NCBI GenBank assembly: GCA_003222065.1
Contig: QHUV01000397.1
Coordinates: forward strand, 1-6,268
From: Gemmatimonadota bacterium
GTDB taxonomy: Bacteria; Gemmatimonadota; Gemmatimonadetes; Gemmatimonadales; Gemmatimonadaceae
Length of the DNA: 6,268 nucleotides
Direction: 5' to 3'
The position numbers and the translations under genes were made by a program. The notes under the pieces were generated by a model. That model was not told the origin of the DNA. It did not search any database and was given only the letters and a program-made list of their open reading frames with translations. Within the stretch, counting starts at the first letter, position 1; each line of letters starts with the position of its first letter. Below are positions 1 to 5,148 of this stretch, piece after piece.

Positions 1-798
1 ATAGTCGCTCTACTCATGTACGCGGCCTCCGCGTCCGCGCAGCTGCGCGCGGATTCCGCGTCGAAGGATGTGAAGAGATTAGTCGGCGACATTTGGAGCA
101 TCTGGACCTCACCCGCTCATATGACCGCCAGTGATGCGCGTGGCCTCGTTGCGGCAGCCGCACTGACTGGCGCGGCAGCCACGGCGGATGAGCGGTTTCA
201 TCGCTGGGCAGCCGACCATCCCGATGCGTGGCCCATCCGCATACTTCATCCGCTGCGCGAAGCGGGACGCCTTCCGGTCTATGAGCTGGGGAGCGGACAA
301 TATCTTTTGCCCCTCTCCGGTGCACTCTATCTCGCTGGTGCGGCGAGTCACTCGCGAGGGTTGCGCGACGCCGGCTTGGGTTGCGCGACCGCTCACCTAA
401 CGAGCGCCGGCGCCCGCGAGATCGTCTATCTGCTCATTTCGCGGGATCGTCCGCGTCTCTCGCCGGACGATCCCTTTCGCTTCCACGTGCCCGGCATTCG
501 AGACTGGAACGCCCACTCGTTCTTCAGCGGTCACATTGCGAACTCGATGGGGTGCGCGAGCTTCTTCGCGCACCGATTCCATTTGCACGCCGCGGAGCCG
601 GTGATGTATACCCTCGTGCTGGCGATCGGCGCCGGACGCGTTCTCGATGGCCGGCATTGGCTCTCGGACACGGCCGTCGGCGCCTTGTTTGGTTACGCCA
701 CGGGGCGTGCCATCAATGCACGCATGACGGCGCGCGCGCGCGGTGCCACGTCGTCGCCCACGCCGTTGGCAATCAGCTTCTCGATTCCCTTCAATTAG
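1..798 (+). CDS. PAP2-family (type 2 phosphatidic acid phosphatase) exported protein, 5' end outside window
   Basis: The frame is open from base 1. The residues before and after the ATG at 16 (IVALLMYAASASA, then QLRADS) read as the end of a signal peptide with an Ala-X-Ala cleavage site, so the true start probably lies upstream and ATG 16 is internal. Numbered from ATG 16 (260 aa), the PAP2 phosphatase motifs appear in order: SRDRP (R145-P146), FFSGH (S171-H173, usually PSGH) and GRVLDGRHWLSD (R208, H214, D218). H173 and H214 match the family's catalytic histidines. The lysine usually found seven residues before the first motif's Arg-Pro is Tyr138 here. Hydrophobic stretches around 96-110 and 196-206 fit a membrane-associated enzyme. 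PAP2 proteins remove phosphate from lipid phosphates such as phosphatidate or undecaprenyl diphosphate, but the substrate here is unknown. The downstream ABC genes start 46 nt after the stop, so co-transcription is possible, though no functional link is evident. The family call is firm. Confidence 0.85.
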   Translation: MVALLMYAASASAQLRADSASKDVKRLVGDIWSIWTSPAHMTASDARGLVAAAALTGAAATADERFHRWAADHPDAWPIRILHPLREAGRLPVYELGSGQYLLPLSGALYLAGAASHSRGLRDAGLGCATAHLTSAGAREIVYLLISRDRPRLSPDDPFRFHVPGIRDWNAHSFFSGHIANSMGCASFFAHRFHLHAAEPVMYTLVLAIGAGRVLDGRHWLSDTAVGALFGYATGRAINARMTARARGATSSPTPLAISFSIPFN

Positions 799-844
799 GT
801 GCCACTAGCTCGCCTGACCCGCGAATCGTAAGCTTGCCCCTCAC

Positions 845-2131
845 ATGCATCTCCTCGCCGCGCGCCGAGTTGTCTCAATAGTCCTCTGCGTCCTCGCCTT
901 AGCGTGTCGCAGCGGCCGCGGCGACGATCGGCGTTCAGTCGTCACCTTTGCGGGCAGCGCGCTTGGTGCGGAAGGGCAGGTGTTGGCTCGCCAGGTCGAG
1001 CGCTTCGAGCGGGCAAATCCGGACATCCACGTGCTCGTGCAGCACACACCCGACGACGCGACGCAACGACATCAGCTGTTCGTGCAATGGCTGAACGCGC
1101 GCGCCGGCGAGCCCGATGTGCTACAACTCGACGTCGTGTGGACGCCGGAGTTCGCCGCTGCCGGATGGGTGCTCCCGCTCAACCGATGGCATCCCGTGGC
1201 GGGCGACTTCTTTCCCGCGACCATCGCCGCGAACACGTGGGCGGATTCGCTCTTCGCCATGCCCTGGTGGATGGACGTCGGCATGTTGTACTGGCGAACG
1301 GATCGTTTCCGCGCGGCGCCGGCATCGATGGACGAGCTGTTGACGGATATCCAAGGCGCGCGCCGCACCGGCATTCCCTACGGCATCGTGTGGCAGGGCG
1401 CACGCTTCGAGGGGTTGGTCACGTGCTTCCTCGAGTACCTTGGCGCATTCGGCGGCCGCATCATGGCCGAGGATGGTCGTATCGTCGTCGATTCGCCGGA
1501 GGCGATTCGCGCCCTCACCTTCATGCGCGGGCTGCTCACGAGTGGTGCGACTCCGGCAGAGGTCCTCACCTGGCACGAAGAGGAGTCGCGATTCGCGTTT
1601 CAGAACGGCAATGCGGCCTTCATGCGCAACTGGCCGTACGCGGTGACGATCATGAACGTGCCGCGCGATTCGCGCGTCGCCGGCAAATTCGCTGTCGCGC
1701 CAATGCCGGGCGGCCCCGGCGGCTCGCCGACTGCCACGTTAGGCGGTTCGGCGCTGGCGATCAATGCGTTCACCGCGCAGCCTGACGCGTCGTGGAAGCT
1801 CGTGGAATTTCTCTCTGCCCCCGATCAAATGCTCGAGCGGTCGCGTCTCGGTGGATATCCGCCGCGCCGAGCGTTGTACGATGATCCGCGTCTCGCCGAC
1901 GTCCTCCCCATTCCCCTGGAGATGGCTCGCCGCATCGTCGAGCGTGCCGCGCCACGGCCGGCGACGCCGATTTACTCCCAGCTCTCCGAGCTCCTTCAGA
2001 TCGACTTGCATCGCACGCTGTCCGGGCAGGTCGCGCCCGATCGTGCGCTGCACGACGCCGCGCGGGCAATGAACGCCCTCGTCGAGCGCACGCGGATCCG
2101 CGAGCTGGTCGCGAGCAGGAAGAAGGCGTGA
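845..2131 (+). CDS. Sugar ABC transporter substrate-binding lipoprotein (family 1, trehalose/maltose-like)
   Basis: This 428-aa protein is of normal length for the family. It begins with two arginines (R7-R8), a hydrophobic core, and a lipobox-type end LALAC with Cys21 as the predicted lipidated residue, so it is probably anchored on the periplasmic side. The mature part has features of extracellular solute-binding protein family 1: RFERANPDIHV (53-63), DVVWTPEFAAAGWVLPL (96-112), MLYWRTD (147-153), FQNGNAAFMRNWPYA (252-266) and GGSALAIN (300-307) followed by a WKLVEFLSAPDQ stretch. These resemble binding proteins of trehalose/maltose importers such as ThuE, but the ligand is inferred only from that resemblance. 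It would capture sugar and deliver it to the two permeases encoded next. ATG 845 is the first in-frame ATG after a stop at 815-817 and gives a complete signal peptide, although no clear Shine-Dalgarno sequence precedes it. The stop overlaps the next start by 4 nt. Confidence 0.9.
   Translation: MHLLAARRVVSIVLCVLALACRSGRGDDRRSVVTFAGSALGAEGQVLARQVERFERANPDIHVLVQHTPDDATQRHQLFVQWLNARAGEPDVLQLDVVWTPEFAAAGWVLPLNRWHPVAGDFFPATIAANTWADSLFAMPWWMDVGMLYWRTDRFRAAPASMDELLTDIQGARRTGIPYGIVWQGARFEGLVTCFLEYLGAFGGRIMAEDGRIVVDSPEAIRALTFMRGLLTSGATPAEVLTWHEEESRFAFQNGNAAFMRNWPYAVTIMNVPRDSRVAGKFAVAPMPGGPGGSPTATLGGSALAINAFTAQPDASWKLVEFLSAPDQMLERSRLGGYPPRRALYDDPRLADVLPIPLEMARRIVERAAPRPATPIYSQLSELLQIDLHRTLSGQVAPDRALHDAARAMNALVERTRIRELVASRKKA
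2117..2130 (+). promoter_or_regulatory. Ribosome binding site and GTG start of the first permease gene
   Basis: A purine-rich AGGAAGAAGG (2117-2126) sits just before GTG 2128-2130, which overlaps the TGA stop of the binding-protein gene (2129-2131) as GTGA. This arrangement supports GTG 2128 as the start and suggests translational coupling. The start region of the permease is intact even though the gene is damaged further on. Confidence 0.6.
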
Positions 2132-2867
2132 AGGACACGCGAGCGCCTGACGAGTCGAGCGAAGCCCGGGCCGGGTGGCTGCTCACGGCACCGGCGCTGA
2201 CGACCATCTTGCTCGTGGCGCTTTTTCCGCTCGGCTGGACTGTGTGGGAATCGTTTCACGAGCACGATCTACGCATGTCGTGCGCGCCGCCGTGCTCGTA
2301 CCGTGGGCAATACCGACGGTCGTCGCCGCATTGCTCTGGCGGTTCATGTTCGACTCCCAAGCGGGGATCGCCAACGTCGTGCTCGCGGACCTTGGCCTTC
2401 TGCATCACCCGCTCGTGTGGTTCGTGCGCGCATCGACGGCCTGGGTTCCTGTCATTCTTGCCGACGTCTGGAAGACGACGCCCTTTGTCGGGCTCCTGCT
2501 ACTGGCCGGGCTCCAGAGTATCGATAGAGAATTGTACGAGGCCGCGGCCACGGACGGCGCGAGCACGTGGTGGCAGCTCCGGCACATAACGATTCCACTC
2601 CTCAAGCCGGCGATTCTTGTCGCGTTGATCTTCCGCACCCTCGATGCGTTTCGGGTCTTCGATCTGATCTACGTGATGACGGGCGGCGGGCCGGGGACCT
2701 CGACCGAGCCGGTGGCCCTTTACACGTTCAATTCGCTGCTGCAGAACCTCGAGTTCGGCTACGGCGCGGCGCTGTCGGTCATCATCTTCCTCGTGACGTT
2801 CGGCCTGGCGATGGTGTACATGCGTGGCCTCGGCCTCGACCTCGGGTCGCCAAGGACGCGTCGATGA
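2128..2867 (+). pseudogene. MalF/UgpA-type sugar ABC permease, disrupted by internal deletion and frameshift
   Basis: The reading starts at GTG 2128 in frame 1. It gives a cytoplasmic N-terminus, TM1 (about residues 16-40, GWLLTAPALTTILLVALFPL) and the family-typical WTVWESFHEHDLRM ending at 2277. From about 2280 the homology continues in frame 3 with VRAAVLVPWAIPTVVAALLW (TM3), VPVILADVWKTTPF, and the EAA loop (EAA at 2538-2546, Gly at 2556-2558, then ITIPLLKP) that docks on the ATPase. A DAFRVFDLIYVMTGGGPGTSTEP stretch and a last TM follow, ending at TGA 2865-2867. The two parts total about 245 residues, whereas such permeases usually have about 290-300. The periplasmic loop and TM2 are missing. 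The frame change requires a deletion of length 1 modulo 3. Without it, frame 1 runs into a stop at 2587-2589 after 153 aa, and frame 3 before 2280 is meaningless. It is therefore either a real pseudogene or an assembly error. The family identity is certain. Confidence 0.85.
2852..2866 (+). promoter_or_regulatory. Ribosome binding site and ATG start deciding the second permease N-terminus
   Basis: AAGGA (2852-2856) lies 7 nt before ATG 2864-2866, and the start overlaps the upstream TGA (2865-2867) as ATGA. This start gives a short charged N-terminus directly followed by TM1, as expected for MalG-type permeases. It rules out the longer upstream extension of the frame. Confidence 0.6.
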
Positions 2868-3679
2868 AGGGACGCGTCGCCGCGGGCGTCGGACTCGTGC
2901 TGCTCGTGCTCTTTGCCGCCTTCCCCTTCTATTGGGCGGTCGTTGCCTCGTTTACACCCGAAGCAACGCTCTTCCGCGAGCCCTCGCTTTGGCCGCGCGA
3001 GTTGCTGCTCGATCACTATCGCGCGCTCTTCACCGAGCGGGACTTCTGGACGCCGATTAAGAATTCACTAATCGTCGCGGCGACGACGACGATCTTCTGC
3101 GTCACGATCGGCGCGTTTGCCGCCTACGCGCTGGCGCGGATCGAGTTTCCCTGGAAGCGGACGATCCTCGGTTTCATTCTCGCCGTGACGATGTTTCCGC
3201 AGATCTCGATCGTGAGCCCACTCTATATGCTGCTCCGCGCCCTGCGGCTGATCAACACGTATCCGGGACTCGTGCTGCCGTACGTGACGTTCGCGATGCC
3301 CCTCGCCGTCTGGCTGCTCGTCGGATTCTTCCGCCAGCTGCCACCCGACCTCGAGGAAGCGGCGATGGTCGATGGGGCCTCACGCTGGCAGAGCTTCACG
3401 CGCGTGATCTTGCCGCTCACCGGACCCGGCCTGGCAACGACGGCGATCCTGACATTCATCTACTGCTGGAACGAGTTCCTGTTCGCGCTGTCGTTCACGC
3501 TCGGTCCGGAGCGCTACACCGTTCCGGTCGCCATCGCGCTCTTTCGGGGGCAGTATCAGGTCCCCTGGGGCCAGGTCCTCGCCGCGACCGTCGTTGCGAC
3601 GGCGCCCGTGGCGATCGTCGTCCTCGCGTTCCAACGTCGGGTCGTTCAAGGTTTGACTGCCGGCGCCGTAAAGGGATAG
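2864..3679 (+). CDS. MalG/UgpE-type sugar ABC permease
   Basis: This 271-aa inner-membrane protein is close to the usual length for carbohydrate permeases of the MalG type. TM1 is about residues 6-28 (VAAGVGLVLLVLFAAFPFYW), followed by the periplasmic SFTPEATLFREPSLWP segment. The core TMs include NSLIVAATTTIFCVTIGAFAAYALA (67-91) and ILGFILAVTMFPQ (101-113). The cytoplasmic EAA loop is at 165-189 (EAA 165-167, Gly171, then VILPLTGPGL), the contact site for the ATPase. FIYCWNEFLFALSF (198-211) and a last TM (about 238-256) complete the fold. It would form the translocation pore with the other permease, whose gene is broken here. The start is ATG 2864, which overlaps the previous TGA as ATGA and has AAGGA 7 nt before it. 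The same frame is open further upstream (to 2567), but that part reads as a shadow of the first permease gene. Confidence 0.92.
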   Translation: MKGRVAAGVGLVLLVLFAAFPFYWAVVASFTPEATLFREPSLWPRELLLDHYRALFTERDFWTPIKNSLIVAATTTIFCVTIGAFAAYALARIEFPWKRTILGFILAVTMFPQISIVSPLYMLLRALRLINTYPGLVLPYVTFAMPLAVWLLVGFFRQLPPDLEEAAMVDGASRWQSFTRVILPLTGPGLATTAILTFIYCWNEFLFALSFTLGPERYTVPVAIALFRGQYQVPWGQVLAATVVATAPVAIVVLAFQRRVVQGLTAGAVKG

Positions 3680-3885
3680 GGAAAATCAAAGGCCTTCCAT
3701 CACGGATTACCCGGATCGGGCCGGATTGCGCCGGTGCAGTTCGAGATCATCGTGGCCGTAGACACTGATTGTTCAAAAGCTTCAAGTCGGCTCGTTGACT
3801 GAGGAGTTCCATTCGTCCACGGAGCAATCGAGAAAAAATCCGGGTAATCCGTGATGAGCAGTCCCTGAACTAACCACTGGCCTAA
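3680..3885. other. 206-nt intergenic gap inside the ABC operon
   Basis: This gap separates the second permease stop from the ATPase start, while the other gene junctions within the cluster overlap by 4 nt. Only 18 nt on the left (3680-3697) and 29 nt on the right (3857-3885) lie outside the inverted-repeat element. The right remnant contains no convincing Shine-Dalgarno sequence before ATG 3886. No promoter with good -35 and -10 boxes was found. It suggests the element was inserted into a formerly compact junction. Confidence 0.7.
3698..3856. repeat. 159-bp element bounded by perfect 19-bp inverted repeats (MITE-like or dispersed intergenic repeat)
   Basis: The left end CATCACGGATTACCCGGAT (3698-3716) is exactly the reverse complement of 3838-3856. 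The match stops on both sides (3697/3857 and 3717/3837 do not pair). The 121-nt interior contains two shorter nested complementary pairs: GATTG 3724-3728 with CAATC 3825-3829, and CGTGG 3751-3755 with CCACG 3817-3821. The left end also repeats GGAT at 3704, 3713 and 3723, spaced 9 and 10 nt. The interior encodes no convincing protein. A run of six A lies at 3833-3838, the last A being the first base of the right repeat. No clear target-site duplication flanks it. Palindrome-ended short segments of this kind are typical of MITEs or other non-coding dispersed repeats. The repeat is seen directly; mobility is inference. As RNA it could fold into a 19-bp stem between the second permease and ATPase messages. 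Confidence 0.8.
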
Positions 3886-4980
3886 ATGGCGAGCATAACC
3901 CTCGACCGCATCGACAAGCGCTACCCGAACGGCTACGTCGCCGCGCGTGGGCTCTCGCTCCCGATCGCCGACGGAGAGCTTCTCGTTCTCGTCGGCCCAT
4001 CGGGAAGCGGAAAGTCGACGGTGCTGCGCATGATCGCGGGGCTCGAGCGGCCCACCAGCGGCACGATTGTCATCGGCGAGCGCGACGTCACGCATCTCCC
4101 GCCGCAGGAGCGCGACATCGCCATGGTTTTCCAGAGCTACGCACTGTATCCGCACATGACCGTCCGCGAGAACATGGCGTTCGGTCTGCGGCTGCGAAAA
4201 CAGCCCGACGAGACGGTCGCGCGACGCGTCGCCGAAGTGGCCGAGGCACTTGGCCTCGGCCCTCTCCTCGAACGCAAGCCGGCGCAGCTTTCCGGCGGAC
4301 AGCGGCAGCGCGTCGCGCTGGGGCGGGCGATCGTGCGCGAGCCGAAGGCCTTTCTATTCGACGAGCCGCTTTCCAACCTCGACGCTCAACTACGCGTCGA
4401 GACGCGCGCCGAGCTCGCGCGGCTGCACCGGCGGCTCAGTGCGACGATGGTGTATGTCACGCACGACCAGGTGGAGGCGATGACGCTCGGCACCCGCGTC
4501 GCCGTCCTCAAAGACGGCATGCTGCAACAGGTGGCGCCGCCAATGGAGCTATACCGCAGGCCGCAGAATCAGTTCGTCGCGAGCTTCATCGGCAGCCCAT
4601 CGATGAACTTCGTGCGCGGCACGATCGAGCGCGACAATGGGCGCGCCCGCTTCGTCGCCGACGGGTTCACGCTGGCCGTTATGGATTCGCTCGCGACGCG
4701 TGCTGGACCTGTCGTCCTCGGCGTCAGGCCGCACGACATCGCGCTCGATGGTGCGCACGAAGGCGGCCCGCGGGGCGTCGTGTCGCTGGTCGAGCCGCTC
4801 GGTAGTGAACAGATCGTGTATGTCACCACACCCGGCGGACACGACCTTGTAGCAATGGTGACATCCGACTTCGCTCCACGCGTCGACGAGCCGGTCGCGC
4901 TGCGAATCGCGCCAAGCGCGGTTCACTTTTTCGACCCTCAGAGCGGAGCGCGAATACTGGCCGCCGGAGCCACTTACTAA
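3886..4980 (+). CDS. Sugar ABC transporter ATPase (MalK/UgpC/MsmX type)
   Basis: This intact 364-aa protein has the usual length for the family and powers sugar import at the cytoplasmic face of the inner membrane. Its nucleotide-binding domain has Walker A GPSGSGKST (37-45), Q-loop Gln83 in VFQSYALYPHMTV, signature LSGGQ (135-139), Walker B FLFDEP (156-161), D-loop SNLD (163-166) and H-loop His193 in VTHD. GSPSMNF (236-242) leads into a C-terminal TOBE/regulatory region (about 243-350) with VLGVRPHDI (277-285), as in MalK, UgpC and MsmX. Such ATPases can serve several sugar importers, so it may work with permeases encoded elsewhere as well as with the neighbours here. ATG 3886 gives the family-typical start MASITLDRIDKRYPNG, although the sequence before it has no clear Shine-Dalgarno. 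It follows the 159-bp inverted-repeat element by 29 nt. Confidence 0.95.
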   Translation: MASITLDRIDKRYPNGYVAARGLSLPIADGELLVLVGPSGSGKSTVLRMIAGLERPTSGTIVIGERDVTHLPPQERDIAMVFQSYALYPHMTVRENMAFGLRLRKQPDETVARRVAEVAEALGLGPLLERKPAQLSGGQRQRVALGRAIVREPKAFLFDEPLSNLDAQLRVETRAELARLHRRLSATMVYVTHDQVEAMTLGTRVAVLKDGMLQQVAPPMELYRRPQNQFVASFIGSPSMNFVRGTIERDNGRARFVADGFTLAVMDSLATRAGPVVLGVRPHDIALDGAHEGGPRGVVSLVEPLGSEQIVYVTTPGGHDLVAMVTSDFAPRVDEPVALRIAPSAVHFFDPQSGARILAAGATY

Positions 4981-4989
4981 AGATCTGAC

Positions 4990-5018
4990 TTGACATTGTG
5001 CCGCTCCGGTCGCATATC
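4990..5018 (+). promoter_or_regulatory. Candidate sigma70-type promoter for the receptor gene
   Basis: A perfect TTGACA (4990-4995) lies 10 nt after the ATPase stop. With a 17-nt spacer the -10 position is CATATC (5013-5018), only a 3 of 6 match to TATAAT. An alternative, TATCAC (5015-5020), matches better but needs a 19-nt spacer. It would place transcription start about 120 nt before the receptor start. This is suggestive only, because promoter rules in the likely phylum are not well fixed. Confidence 0.3.
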
Positions 5019-5106
5019 ACCGCCCAGTCTAGCCGGTGTCGAGCTGCACGTTCGCTGGTGACGAAATGGCCCAGCGTGAAGTTGGAGTAGCACGGCCGGC
5101 AAAAGT

Positions 5107-5138
5107 GTGGTTCCCACCACTCCTCACTCCGTGGAGGA
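5107..5138 (+). promoter_or_regulatory. Two small adjacent hairpins in the receptor leader, the second covering the Shine-Dalgarno
   Basis: GTGGT (5107-5111) pairs with ACCAC (5116-5120) around a 4-nt loop. Directly after, TCCTC (5121-5125) pairs with GAGGA (5134-5138) around an 8-nt loop. The second stem includes most of the ribosome binding site GGAGGAAA (5133-5140), so it could modestly limit translation. Each stem is only 5 bp, and such pairs arise by chance in high-GC DNA. Confidence 0.25.
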
Positions 5139-5148
5139 AATTCGCATG
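5133..5148 (+). promoter_or_regulatory. Strong ribosome binding site fixing the receptor start
   Basis: GGAGGAAA (5133-5140) is 5 nt before ATG 5146-5148. This is the best Shine-Dalgarno in the window, and the start it marks gives a full signal peptide. It supports an independent and efficiently translated gene downstream of the ABC cluster. Confidence 0.75.

Noticed and set aside
766..795. TTGGCA (766-771) and TTCAAT (790-795) as a promoter for the ABC operon
   Set aside because: The boxes match 5 of 6 and 4 of 6 with an 18-nt spacer, but they lie in coding sequence and nothing else supports them.
904..1785. Long + strand open frame of 293 aa inside the binding-protein gene
   Set aside because: It is an arginine-rich shadow in another frame of a clearly conserved gene. 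It has no family motifs, and such frames are common in high-GC DNA.
2175..2279. GTG 2175 as a separate start for the C-terminal part of the first permease
   Set aside because: Frame 3 between 2175 and 2279 reads as non-hydrophobic nonsense, while frame 1 there encodes the real N-terminus and TM1. A protein from this start would lack TM1 and TM2.
2567..2863. N-terminal extension of the second permease to 370 aa
   Set aside because: The extension is a shadow of the first permease gene. ATG 2864, with AAGGA and the ATGA overlap, gives the normal family length and an N-terminus just before TM1.
3690..3865. Target-site duplication around the inverted-repeat element
   Set aside because: The bases outside the repeats (GGCCTTC on the left, AGCAGTC on the right) show no matching direct repeat, so classic transposition could not be confirmed.
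3700..4155. Minus-strand open frame of 151 aa crossing the inverted-repeat element
   Set aside because: Most of it is antisense to the ATPase N-terminus. The remainder reads through the repeat element with no recognisable domain.
5018..5038. Hairpin CACCG/CGGTG after the ATPase gene as a terminator
   Set aside because: The stem is only 5 bp with an 11-nt loop and no T-run follows, so an intrinsic terminator is not supported.
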